From Pedobacter sp. Leaf176 (GTDB taxonomy: Bacteria > Bacteroidota > Bacteroidia > Sphingobacteriales > Sphingobacteriaceae), in contig NZ_LMPD01000003.1 in the NCBI RefSeq assembly GCF_001424305.1, forward strand, positions 234,387-298,386: a DNA stretch of 64,000 nucleotides, given 5' to 3'. Below the pieces are notes generated by a model that did not search any database, was not told where the DNA came from, and saw only the letters and a program-made list of their open reading frames with translations. Positions 8,941 to 16,881 of this stretch are shown here, one piece after another. The stretch's first letter is position 1; each line of letters starts with the position of its first letter. The position numbers were made by a program, and so were the translations under genes.

Positions 8941-9870
8941 TCATTGAATTGTCAAATGAAATTTGAGGCGTTAAAACATGGGTTTATGAGCGTTTACACG
9001 AGGATTTCAAGATTCATTTATTTTTACTATCAATTTCTGTAGTCCGTAAAAAATCATGACAGGCAGACATTTTTCTTCTATGGAAAGCAAGGTTCTAACC
9101 CTTGGTTGGTGACCCACCAACCACTAGAGCAGAAAGCAAGCTTCTTCGCTCTTTTGAAACAGCAGCCCGGCCCTTCCTGCCCGTCCGCAGGCGGGTATTA
9201 CAAATCCGCTTCCGTGAAAAACGGAATGCGTGTTTCCATTGCGGTCGGGTTTAGGAAATTCTGGGATTGCAGGGAAGGAAAATATCTCCCGCAGATTGGC
9301 GCAGATAAAACAGCTCAAATCTGCGTGATTAGCGTGATCTGCGGGAGAACTTGTGACCTGGTCTTAAAGCAAAGTCGTAGCGAGACGCTACTACTAGTGT
9401 CGGGGAGGGGAAAATGTGTCCCGCAGATCACACAGATCAACGCAGATAAAAAGTTTAAATCTGCGAAACTAGCGTAATCTGCGGGAAGAATTTTGACCTG
9501 GTCTTAACGCAAAGTCGTAGCGAGATGCTATGAATAGTGTCGTGGCGCAATTTAGAAATCTTTGAACCTTGCTAACCTCACTTGAAACATTTCTACACTG
9601 CGGTCGAAAGGACGATGAATAAATAAAAAGTCGTAGCGCGACGCTACAATTAGTGTCGTTTTAATGGCCGTCGTCATTTCGAATGGAGCGCAGCGCAATT
9701 GAGAAATCTTTGAACCTCGCTAACCTCACTTGAAACATCTCTCCACTGCGGTCGAAAGGACGATGAATAAATAAAAAGTCGTAGCGAGACGCTACGACCA
9801 GTACTTTAATTTTGCTGCTTAAACCTTCGCGTGCTTTGCGAAAAACTTAGCGTGCTTTGCGGTTAAATCT
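8904..9870. repeat. gene-free repeat field between TetR and trpA
   Basis: No gene is supported in this 967-bp stretch (the ORF 9106-9477 runs through repeats). Elements seen: two inverted repeats with CCCGCAGAT / ATCTGCGGG ends (9285-9348 and 9419-9486); four hairpins of the GTAGCGAGACGCTAC family (9377, 9517, 9633 and 9781); one full copy (9672-9762) and one partial copy (about 9545-9620) of a palindromic element with ends CGTCATTTCGAA and TCGAAAGGACG; and a short direct repeat of CTTAGCGTGCTTTGCG at about 9830. The segment 9600-9660 and 9740-9800 repeat each other (TGCGGTCGAAAGGACGATGA and beyond). Confidence 0.75.
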
Positions 9871-10638
9871 CTAAGACTTAAACTTCTTCATAAACGCACT
9901 TACGCTTTCCTCGATATTCCCACTCTCGATTGCTTTTACGAATGCCGTTCCGATGATGGCACCATTTGCATAAGAACAAGCCTTATCAAAAGTTTGCTTA
10001 TCACTAATACCGAAACCAATCATCGTCGGGTTCTTAAGGTTCATGTTCTTAATCCTGCTGAAATAATTCTCCGTGGTGTCACCAACTTCCAGATTTTTGC
10101 CTGTTGTTGCTGAAGAAGAAAGCAGGTAGATAAAACCATTCGTTAGTCCATCAATCTTATGAATGCGTTCATCAGCCGTTTGAGGCGTAATTAAAAACAC
10201 ATTACTTAAATTATGTTCTTCAAAGCAGCCTTTATAAAATTCTTCATATTCCACCATCGGTAAATCCGGAACAATACAACCATCTACACCGACTTCGGCA
10301 CAAGCTTTACAGAAATTCTCGACACCGAACTGTAAAACAGGGTTTACATAGCCCATTAATAGTACAGGAATGGTTACGTTTTTTCGCAAGTCTTTCAGCT
10401 GTTCAAAAAGCAGTTTTAAATTCATGCCCTGGTCTAAAGATTTCTTGCTGCTTGCCTGAATAACCGGTCCGTCGGCTACCGGGTCGGAATATGGGAAACC
10501 AATCTCCAGCATGTCGGCACCTGATTTTTCCAAAGCTTCCGCAATTTGTATGGTATCACCGATGTTCGGATAACCCGCAGTATAATAAATGGATAATATA
10601 TTTTTCTTCTCCTGGAAGAGTTGTTTGATTCTGTTCAT
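9871..10638 (-). CDS. trpA: tryptophan synthase alpha subunit
   Basis: Cleaves indole-3-glycerol phosphate to indole and glyceraldehyde 3-phosphate; indole is channelled to the beta subunit. The 255-residue TIM barrel carries the catalytic Glu45 (LEIGFPYSDP) and Asp56 (PVADGPVIQ), equivalent to Glu49 and Asp60 of the enterobacterial enzyme, and the phosphate-binding GFGIS motif near residue 210. It is the last gene of the trp operon, 85 bp after trpB. Downstream is the repeat field, with no clear terminator. Confidence 0.97.
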   Translation of the reverse strand: MNRIKQLFQEKKNILSIYYTAGYPNIGDTIQIAEALEKSGADMLEIGFPYSDPVADGPVIQASSKKSLDQGMNLKLLFEQLKDLRKNVTIPVLLMGYVNPVLQFGVENFCKACAEVGVDGCIVPDLPMVEYEEFYKGCFEEHNLSNVFLITPQTADERIHKIDGLTNGFIYLLSSSATTGKNLEVGDTTENYFSRIKNMNLKNPTMIGFGISDKQTFDKACSYANGAIIGTAFVKAIESGNIEESVSAFMKKFKS

Positions 10639-10723
10639 AATTAATTTGGAAACTGCAAATGGAAGATAGAAAATAGATTGTAAGCAATACCATTCCCAAT
10701 TCCCAGTTTGCTATTTTCTTCTC

Positions 10724-11905
10724 TTATAGATTAAAATATTTAATATACGTATCTAAATCCTTATCGCCTCTGCCAGATAGACAAACCACCACATTTTCAC
10801 CGCCTTTGAATTCCATTTTCTCCAGGTATGCTAAAGCGTGAGCACTTTCGATGGCGGGAATAATACCTTCCAGCTGGGTGAGTAACAACCCTGCATCTAA
10901 ACTTTCCTCATCGGTGATCGAAACATATTTTCCCCGACCGGTTTTAAACAAATGTGCGTGTTGCGGACCGATTCCAGGATAGTCCAATCCTGCTGAAACC
11001 GAATGCGGTTCAACCACCTGGCCATCTTCAGTTTGCATTAAAATACTTCTGCTACCGTGTAAAACGCCTTCTTTGCCTAAATAGGTTGTTGCAGCAGAAA
11101 AGCCACTGGAAACGCCTTTACCGGCCGCCTCAACTGCAATTAATTTTACGTTTTCATCACCCATGAAATGGTAGAACATGCCCATGGCATTACTTCCACC
11201 ACCTACACAAGCCAAGACATAGTCAGGCTGATCGTTACCGGTTTGTTCAATTAACTGCTTCTTAGTTTCTTCCGAAATAATGGATTGAAAAATCGCTACC
11301 ATATCCGGGTAAGGATGCGGACCAACCACCGAACCGATGATGTAATGTGTATCTACCGGGTTGTTGATCCAATCGCGCATCGCTTCATTGGTGGCATCTT
11401 TTAAGGTCTTACTTCCAGAACTTGCAGGAACAACCTTAGCACCCAACATTTTCATACGGGCCACATTTGGAGCTTGTCGCTCAATATCCACTTCGCCCAT
11501 GTAGATTACGCACTCCAGGTTACGCAAGGCGCAAACAGTAGCCGTTGCCACACCATGCTGACCAGCACCTGTTTCGGCAATGATTCTTTTTTTGCCAAGT
11601 TTCTCAGCTAGGAGAATCTGCCCGATGGTGTTGTTAATCTTATGTGCTCCGGTATGGTTTAGATCCTCTCTTTTCAGGAAAATGTTGGCGCCGTACCTTT
11701 CAGATAATCTCTTAGCCAGATACAATGGCGACGGGCGACCTACATAATCTTTCATTAACTGATGAAATTCTTTCTGAAAACCGGCATCATCAATAATCTT
11801 CAAATAATTCTGACGCAGTTCCTCTACGTTTGGATAAAGCATCTCCGGGATGTACGCTCCACCAAAATCTCCGTAATATCCTTTTTCGTTTACTTTGTAT
11901 TTCAT
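10724..11905 (-). CDS. trpB: tryptophan synthase beta subunit
   Basis: PLP enzyme that condenses indole with L-serine to tryptophan. Starting at the ATG at 11905 the protein is 393 residues ([16 protein letters not shown]), the usual TrpB length and N-terminus; an upstream ATG at 11977 would add 24 residues translated from a palindromic repeat and is not used here. Lys89 in HTGAHKINN is the PLP lysine; GGGSNAMG binds the cofactor phosphate; [10 protein letters not shown] is the conserved indole-site loop. A 161-bp gap holding a dispersed palindrome separates it from trpF, the only long gap in the operon. Confidence 0.97.
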   Translation of the reverse strand: MKYKVNEKGYYGDFGGAYIPEMLYPNVEELRQNYLKIIDDAGFQKEFHQLMKDYVGRPSPLYLAKRLSERYGANIFLKREDLNHTGAHKINNTIGQILLAEKLGKKRIIAETGAGQHGVATATVCALRNLECVIYMGEVDIERQAPNVARMKMLGAKVVPASSGSKTLKDATNEAMRDWINNPVDTHYIIGSVVGPHPYPDMVAIFQSIISEETKKQLIEQTGNDQPDYVLACVGGGSNAMGMFYHFMGDENVKLIAVEAAGKGVSSGFSAATTYLGKEGVLHGSRSILMQTEDGQVVEPHSVSAGLDYPGIGPQHAHLFKTGRGKYVSITDEESLDAGLLLTQLEGIIPAIESAHALAYLEKMEFKGGENVVVCLSGRGDKDLDTYIKYFNL

Positions 11906-11955
11906 AATATTTTTTATCAAATAGTTTGTCATATTGATAGCTGCCAGAGATAAGT

Positions 11956-12034
11956 CGTCATCTCGACTGGAGTGCAACGGAATGGAGAGATCTATATTTA
12001 TAATACAGATTTCTCGGCTGCGCTCGAAATGACG
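11956..12034. repeat. dispersed palindromic element inside the trp operon
   Basis: A 79-bp imperfect inverted repeat lying between trpF and trpB. Left arm begins CGTCATCTCGA and contains TGGAGAGATCT; right arm contains AGATTTCTC and ends TCGAAATGACG. The same family is found complete at 9672-9762 and 29474-29568, and as right halves near 451-515 and 1383-1443. It has the shape of a small non-autonomous palindromic insertion (MITE-like) but no target duplication was established. Confidence 0.75.
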
Positions 12035-12066
12035 ATCTGTTGCTAGCTAGACCATAACATGATTTT

Positions 12067-12702
12067 CTATTTTTCCATTTCTTTAATAAACGCCCTTATC
12101 TTCTCCTCATCTTTAACACCCGGTTCAACTTCAAACCTGCTGTTTATGTCCAACACGTACAGCCTCGAATCTTTTAAACCAGCAATTGCTGCTACATGTT
12201 CCAAATCAATCCCGCCACTTAAAAAGTAAGGCTTATCCAATTTATAACCGTCAAGAATCGTCCAATCGAACGTTTTTCCCGATCCGCCGTGTGCTTTTGT
12301 CTTGGTATCAAACAAAAAGTAATCAACAACAGTGGAGTAATTATCTAATACCGAAAAATCAAAATCCTCATCTACACCGAAAGCTTTTATCAGTTCCGAA
12401 CCATTAAACGTATTTTTCAATGCTGCGCAATATTCTGGTGACTCGTTACCATGTAACTGAACTGCTTTTAACTGAAATTGATTTACTTTTTTCTTAACAA
12501 CTTCCAAATCCTCATCAACAAAGACCCCAACGGTCCTAATTTCTGATGGAATGTATTTAATCAGCTCTGCCGAAACCTCACTGATAAACCTGGGTGATTT
12601 ATCATAAAAAATAAACCCCATATAATCAGGCTGCAAACCTGCAACCGCAGCAATATTCGCTGCGAACTTCATTCCACACACCTTTAATTTCAAACCTTTC
12701 AT
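12067..12702 (-). CDS. trpF: phosphoribosylanthranilate isomerase
   Basis: Third tryptophan step, an Amadori rearrangement of phosphoribosylanthranilate. The 211-residue TIM barrel has the catalytic pair at the expected positions: Cys9 in LKVCGM and Asp132 in LFDTK; the phosphate loop GGSGKTFDW and the SGGI motif near residue 178 are present. It is a stand-alone trpF, not fused to trpC. Its ATG overlaps the stop of trpD by one base (TGATG), indicating translational coupling, and trpC, which commonly lies between trpD and trpF in this phylum, is missing here. Confidence 0.96.
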   Translation of the reverse strand: MKGLKLKVCGMKFAANIAAVAGLQPDYMGFIFYDKSPRFISEVSAELIKYIPSEIRTVGVFVDEDLEVVKKKVNQFQLKAVQLHGNESPEYCAALKNTFNGSELIKAFGVDEDFDFSVLDNYSTVVDYFLFDTKTKAHGGSGKTFDWTILDGYKLDKPYFLSGGIDLEHVAAIAGLKDSRLYVLDINSRFEVEPGVKDEEKIRAFIKEMEK

Positions 12703-13688
12703 CAGGCGACTAATTTTTTAAAGCTTTCCAAAGCTTTTTTGCTCGTTAAGGATGCTTCAGCTTCATAAAAACAATCTGCAAAACTGGCGGCTGGCTTTAT
12801 GGTTTTAATCGCCAGTGCCGAATTGCAAAGCACCACATTGTTTTGAACATCAGTAGCCTCGCCATTTAAAACATCCATGAATATTTTTGCCGAAGATTCT
12901 ACGGTATCGCCTCCTTTAATGTCGTTAACAGCAACTTTTTGAAAACCCATCTCGTTCAAGGTTAAAATGCTTTCTCCTTTGTTATTGAAAGTTTTGACAT
13001 CGCAGGTAAGTGAGATTTCATCATAACCCTCCAGGGCATGTACAATGGTATAATTTTTAGTTGTGTCCTGATATAAATAATTGTACAAACGGGCCAGTTC
13101 CAGGCTAAAAACACCAACCATCTGGTATTTCGGCTGCGACGGGTTAACCATCGGCCCTAACATGTTGAAAAAAGTCTTAATACCCAAATCTTTACGGATT
13201 GGCGCCACAATCTTCATCGCAGGATTAAACAAAGGTGCATGTAGAAAACAAATCCCGGCAGCATCAAGATTGCGTTTCAAAATAGCCTGGTCATTTGTGA
13301 ACTTGTAACCTAAATATTCCATTACATTTGAAGAACCGCAGCCGGAAGAAACGCCGTAATTTCCGTGTTTCGCAACCTTATGTCCGGCGCCAGCCACCAC
13401 GAAGGAGGAAAGCGTTGAAATATTGAAGGTATCTTTTCCATCGCCACCGGTACCGCAAAGGTCGATTAATTCAAAATCAGAGAAATCAGTCTTGATGCCC
13501 AAATCGAGCATGGCGTCACGAAAACCCTGCAACTCATCAACTGTAATGTTGCGCATGGCATAAGCGGTAATGAAAGCCGCAATCTGAGAAGAATTGAATT
13601 CCCCCTGGGTAATGGAAATGAGGATGTTTTTGGCCTCTTCCCTGCTGAAACTCTTATTTTCGAATAAATGGTTTAATATCCTTTTCAT
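12702..13688 (-). CDS. trpD: anthranilate phosphoribosyltransferase
   Basis: Transfers phosphoribose from PRPP to anthranilate. The 328-residue protein has the PRPP-binding GTGGDG (residues 79-84) followed by TFNIST, and the anthranilate-site KHGN (107-110) and GVSSGCGSSNV. It is the first structural gene downstream of the leader peptide and attenuator at 13844-13973, and is followed at once by trpF. There is no trpE or trpG upstream: the preceding 345 bp are leader and repeat DNA, and the next gene runs the other way. Confidence 0.96.
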   Translation of the reverse strand: MKRILNHLFENKSFSREEAKNILISITQGEFNSSQIAAFITAYAMRNITVDELQGFRDAMLDLGIKTDFSDFELIDLCGTGGDGKDTFNISTLSSFVVAGAGHKVAKHGNYGVSSGCGSSNVMEYLGYKFTNDQAILKRNLDAAGICFLHAPLFNPAMKIVAPIRKDLGIKTFFNMLGPMVNPSQPKYQMVGVFSLELARLYNYLYQDTTKNYTIVHALEGYDEISLTCDVKTFNNKGESILTLNEMGFQKVAVNDIKGGDTVESSAKIFMDVLNGEATDVQNNVVLCNSALAIKTIKPAASFADCFYEAEASLTSKKALESFKKLVA

Positions 13689-13843
13689 TGTTCTTTTTAT
13701 TTAACTCAAGTCCTCAAGTCCTGGTTCGTGTCTCCACGAACCAGCTATTATTTCGGTTCATGAGGACACGAACCGACGCGGTGACATGACGCTCAATTTA
13801 AACCACCCCGTCCTTCGCCCCCCTTCGCGGGAGGGGAAGGCAT
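13689..13843. other. intergenic DNA between trp attenuator and trpD
   Basis: About 155 bp with an inverted repeat built on GGTTCGTG / CACGAACC (13722-13780) and a short GC-rich hairpin of the CCCTTCGCGGGAGGGG kind (13816-13836). Nothing coding. In the minus-strand transcript this becomes the untranslated segment between the attenuator terminator and trpD. Confidence 0.6.
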
Positions 13844-13877
13844 AAAAAAAGGATTGCTTTTTGGGCAATCCTTTTCA
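13844..13877 (-). terminator. trp attenuator terminator
   Basis: Read on the minus strand: stem arms GGATTGC (13865-13871 complement) and GCAATCC (13851-13857 complement), extended by AAAA/TTTT, then a run of seven T (13844-13850). This is an intrinsic terminator placed 43 bp after the stop of the Trp-rich leader peptide and about 155 bp before trpD, exactly where an attenuator is expected. The 5' arm (GGATTGCCC) can alternatively pair with GGCAA at the leader stop codon, giving a possible antiterminator of 5-6 bp. Confidence 0.8.
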
Positions 13878-13919
13878 TCGTTTATAAAATATTTTAAAAT
13901 ATATAACAACAGAATTTGC

Positions 13920-13973
13920 CTAACGAATATCGTTATGCCACCACCAATTGTTATTTAAGTTTTTAATTATCAT
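13920..13973 (-). CDS. trpL: trp operon leader peptide
   Basis: A 17-codon ORF, MIIKNLNNNWWWHNDIR, too short for normal ORF lists. Three successive TGG codons (13938-13946) would stall the ribosome when charged tRNA-Trp is scarce. Right after the Trp codons the RNA can fold GCATAACGA against TCGTTAGGC (one mismatch), the pause hairpin that a stalled ribosome would open; the terminator of 13844-13877 follows. Three Trp in 17 residues, just upstream of trpD in the same orientation, is very unlikely by chance. A promoter-like AATATTTG (13986-13993) is only 12 bp before the ATG, so the 5' leader may be very short. Confidence 0.85.
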   Translation of the reverse strand: MIIKNLNNNWWWHNDIR

Positions 13974-13985
13974 GTTTGTACAGAA

Positions 13986-14018
13986 CAAATATTGATATAG
14001 TTTTTTATAATTCCAAAA
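13986..14018 (-). promoter_or_regulatory. probable trp operon promoter
   Basis: Minus strand TTTTG (14014-14018) is followed after 20 bp by AATATTTG (13986-13993), one mismatch from the Bacteroidota -7 consensus TAnnTTTG and one base over the usual spacing. It would start transcription a few bases before the leader peptide ATG. The same 60 bp must also contain the promoter of the divergent Kir channel gene. Confidence 0.45.
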
Positions 14019-14033
14019 TCTTTCTAAAAATAT

Positions 14034-14918
14034 ATGGCTTTTTTCAAGAGAAAAGTACAGTTTAATGATGATTTGGGTTTCGGTTCCGTTCCCGTGATCA
14101 AAAATCAGCGGGTTTTGAATACCGACGGAACGCCAAATGTAGAACGCACCGGTTTGCCCTGGTTTAAATTCGACGACACCTACACCCGTTTGGTTACCAT
14201 GAGCTGGTCTCGCTTTTTTCTCGTTATTTTAATGACTTACCTCGTCGTAAACACGCTTTTTGCAGTCGCATATAACGTAATCGGTATAGAAAATTTGAAT
14301 GGCGCTAAAGGTACAACCCTCCGCGACCAATTTTTCGATGCTTTTTTCTTCTCTGCGCAAACCATCTCTACAGTAGGTTACGGCCACATTTCGCCACAAG
14401 GTTTCATTACCAGCATTTTGGCTGCGTTTGAAAGCATGCTGGGTTTACTGGCTTTCGCATTGGCTACGGGCTTACTTTATGGCCGTTTTAGCCGTCCGAC
14501 TTCGAAAGTAACCTTCAGCAAACGCATGCTTGTTGCACCCTATCAGGATGGCGCAGGACTGATGTGTCGTTTAGCTAATCTTCGGAAAAATTCGCTTATT
14601 GATGTAGAGGCACAAATGTTTATGACGTTTAACGAAACCATTGACGGCAAGCTTAAGCGCAGTTTTTATCCTTTGGAATTGGAGCGAAATAAAATCAGCG
14701 TGCTCTCATTAAACTGGACACTCGTTCATCCGATTACAGAAGATAGCCCGATGTTTGAGAAAACTTTAGATGAGCTCAAGGTTGCTGAAGTGCGGGGGGG
14801 AGGATTATTTATAAACCCAATCTTGATTCCTGATACTCACTACTTGATGCATTTCCACCCAACTGAGCCTTACCATTGTATCTTCGTTCTACTCCAGTCC
14901 GGCCTAACACTGCAATAG
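14034..14918 (+). CDS. inward-rectifier-type potassium channel (KirBac family)
   Basis: Potassium-selective channel of the inner membrane. The selectivity filter TVGYG is at residues 113-117 in ISTVGYGHISPQG, between two transmembrane helices (about 60-82 and 128-150); a slide helix (WFKFDDTYTRLV) precedes TM1, and residues 155-294 form the immunoglobulin-like cytoplasmic Kir domain (RLANLRKNSLIDVEAQ; FYPLELERNKISVLSLNWTLVHPI). Length (294) is close to KirBac1.1. It is transcribed divergently from the trp operon and alone. Physiological gating signal is not readable. Confidence 0.93.
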   Translation: MAFFKRKVQFNDDLGFGSVPVIKNQRVLNTDGTPNVERTGLPWFKFDDTYTRLVTMSWSRFFLVILMTYLVVNTLFAVAYNVIGIENLNGAKGTTLRDQFFDAFFFSAQTISTVGYGHISPQGFITSILAAFESMLGLLAFALATGLLYGRFSRPTSKVTFSKRMLVAPYQDGAGLMCRLANLRKNSLIDVEAQMFMTFNETIDGKLKRSFYPLELERNKISVLSLNWTLVHPITEDSPMFEKTLDELKVAEVRGGGLFINPILIPDTHYLMHFHPTEPYHCIFVLLQSGLTLQ

Positions 14919-15030
14919 CTAACGGGATTTCGGGCTAAACCGCAAACCTAAACTTAGCTACATTAGAAAGGACCAATATAAAAACAGAAGTGGTAGACTC
15001 GCTTAAACTTTGGTCTTTGAGCTTTTACCT

Positions 15031-15849
15031 TTAAGCTTTAATTAGCGGATTCTTCTCTTTCGCGAACAAATCAAAAACCTTTTTATCTACAAAAGCCGGG
15101 AATAATTTATTCATCCATACCGCTAATTTCCCTTGGCCTGTCATGATTAAGGTCCGCTTGCGTTTTTCAACGCCGTCAGCAATGATGCCAGCCACTTCTT
15201 CAGATGTCATCATTTTGCCTTCATCCATGCTGGTTTCTCCATGGGCGGCGCCATCTTTTGATAAGGCCGTTACCCGGATATTGGAAGCTGTAAATCCAGG
15301 ACAAGCAACTAACACATTGACGCCGGTTTTTAACAGTTCAGTGCGTAACGATTCCATAAAACCATTCATTGCAAACTTTGATGCGGAATAACCGGTTCTT
15401 CCGGGCAAACCCCGGTAACCGGCAATTGATGAAATCCCGACTACAGTTCCTTTGGTTTTTAAAATCTCTGGTAAAGCGTATTTCGTGCAGTAAACCGTTC
15501 CCCAGAAATTGACATCCATCAGGTTTTTAAGTACCGATAAATCTAAATCGCTGAACAAGGCACGCATAGATAAACCCGCATTGTTTACCAGGATATCAAT
15601 CTTTTGAAAAGAGACTAAAGTTTGTTTTATAATCAGTTCGCAATCTGCCTCTTTGCTAACATCGGCTTGAACAGCAACTGCCCGAACACCATATCTCTTT
15701 TCTAAATCTGCGGTAATTTCGCAAAGGGTAACATATTGACGGGCAGCAAGTACTAAATTTGCGCCACGTTTGGCAAATTCTTCTGCACATGCTTTTCCGA
15801 TTCCGCTCGATGCGCCAGTGATAATGATAACTTTATCTTTCAAATTCAT
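15031..15849 (-). CDS. short-chain dehydrogenase/reductase, DHRS7-like
   Basis: NAD(P)-dependent oxidoreductase of the classical SDR type. From the ATG at 15849 the protein is 272 residues: TGASSGIG (11-18) for cofactor binding, NNAG near 89-92, Ser140/141 and the catalytic Tyr154-x-x-x-Lys158 (YSASK). The 13 extra residues of the longer ORF (to 15888) are ignored because the SDR fold starts directly at MNLKDKVIIITG. A C-terminal segment with MNKLFPAFVDKKVF suggests membrane association. The substrate is unknown. It lies 48 bp downstream of the small recR-tail ORF. Confidence 0.9.
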   Translation of the reverse strand: MNLKDKVIIITGASSGIGKACAEEFAKRGANLVLAARQYVTLCEITADLEKRYGVRAVAVQADVSKEADCELIIKQTLVSFQKIDILVNNAGLSMRALFSDLDLSVLKNLMDVNFWGTVYCTKYALPEILKTKGTVVGISSIAGYRGLPGRTGYSASKFAMNGFMESLRTELLKTGVNVLVACPGFTASNIRVTALSKDGAAHGETSMDEGKMMTSEEVAGIIADGVEKRKRTLIMTGQGKLAVWMNKLFPAFVDKKVFDLFAKEKNPLIKA

Positions 15850-15897
15850 ATTAATATTAAGTAGCAAGTATTGGGTATCGAGTATCAAGTCCTGATC

Positions 15898-15996
15898 TTA
15901 TTTCATCATTGCGTTTTCGTAAGGCACACGGGTGATTTCGACACATGCCTTCCAATTCCGCTTGATGCGCACATGATGATGGTAAATTATCTTCAT
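15898..15996 (-). CDS. 32-residue ORF with a recR-derived C-terminus
   Basis: Short ORF from an ATG at 15996 to a TAA at 15898, between recR and the SDR gene. Its first 20 residues (MKIIYHHHVRIKRNWKACVE) resemble nothing I recognise; the last part, [12 protein letters not shown], is the C-terminus of RecR ([12 protein letters not shown]). The DNA of 15903-15937 equals 16070-16104 except for one base, and frame and stop codon are kept. It may be a translated chimera or only a relic of a partial duplication of recR. Expression is not shown. Confidence 0.4.
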   Translation of the reverse strand: MKIIYHHHVRIKRNWKACVEITRVPYENAMMK

Positions 15997-16064
15997 TAAA
16001 GATGATATTCTATTTGAATTGTTGAGTACTTTATCCTGTAATCTTAAAATCCGTAAATCCTTGT

Positions 16065-16682
16065 CTATCTCATCATAGCGTTTTCGTAAGGCACACGGGT
16101 GATTATCGAACGACCAAGTGTAATTTCATCCGTATACTCCAGTTCGCCTCCAAAGGCAATGCCCCGGGCAATTGTGGTAATCGGAATATTGAATTCTTTC
16201 AACCTCTTGTAAAGGTAAAACAGTGTGGTATCGCCTTCCATATTTGGACTGAGCGCTAAAATAACTTCTTTAATTTCGCCTATAGAAACCCGCTGAACCA
16301 GCCCGTCGATGTATAAATCTGCCGGCCCAATACCATCCATAGGAGAAATTAAGCCCCCTAAAACATGGTAAACGCCAAAATACTGCCCGGTATTTTCAAT
16401 AGCCATCACGTCACGGGTATCTTCGACTACGCAAATGGTTTCCTTATCACGCTTGTGCGAGGTACAGATTTCACAAATACTATGGTCGGAGATGTTATAG
16501 CAAATGCTGCAGTTTTTAATTTCCTGTTTTAATTTGATTAAGGTATTTCCAAACTGGTTAACTTCTTCCTGCTCCTTATTCAAAAGGTGTAAAACCAATC
16601 TCAATGCCGTCTTCTGCCCCACACCTGGTAATTTCGAGAATTCGTTTACCGCATCTTCAAGCAGTTTGGATGAAAAATTCAT
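16065..16682 (-). CDS. recR: recombination mediator protein RecR
   Basis: With RecO and RecF it loads RecA onto gapped DNA. The 205-residue protein has the helix-hairpin-helix start ([20 protein letters not shown], residues 15-34), the four-cysteine zinc site (Cys58, Cys61, Cys70, Cys73), a Toprim domain ([12 protein letters not shown] at 85-96) and the conserved C-terminus with [16 protein letters not shown]. It stands alone, divergent from the symporter gene. Its last 35 bp are repeated 132 bp downstream (15903-15937). Confidence 0.97.
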   Translation of the reverse strand: MNFSSKLLEDAVNEFSKLPGVGQKTALRLVLHLLNKEQEEVNQFGNTLIKLKQEIKNCSICYNISDHSICEICTSHKRDKETICVVEDTRDVMAIENTGQYFGVYHVLGGLISPMDGIGPADLYIDGLVQRVSIGEIKEVILALSPNMEGDTTLFYLYKRLKEFNIPITTIARGIAFGGELEYTDEITLGRSIITRVPYENAMMR

Positions 16683-16833
16683 GGTACAAAAATATACTAA
16701 AAGTTTGATACGGAAAATTGTTTGATTGTTATATTGATAAATTGCTGTATGGCTTAATTGTTGCCCCTATCTTGCGAAAATCATTGTTGATTTAAGTTTT
16801 AACAATTGAGCAATCCAACAATTATTTAAGCCA

Positions 16834-16863
16834 TTGACTTTAAATCGTAATTTCTTACATTTA
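16834..16863 (+). promoter_or_regulatory. promoter of symporter/LOG operon
   Basis: TTG (16834-16836), a 19-bp spacer, then TACATTTA (16856-16863), seven of eight matches to the TAnnTTTG element. Transcription would start at about 16870, 12 bp before the symporter ATG. Confidence 0.6.
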
Positions 16864-16881
16864 GCAGCTTAAAACAAAACT

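Noticed and set aside
9106..9477. 123-residue ORF in the repeat field
   Set aside because: Made of repeat sequence (CCCGCAGAT and GTAGCG hairpins), no protein features.
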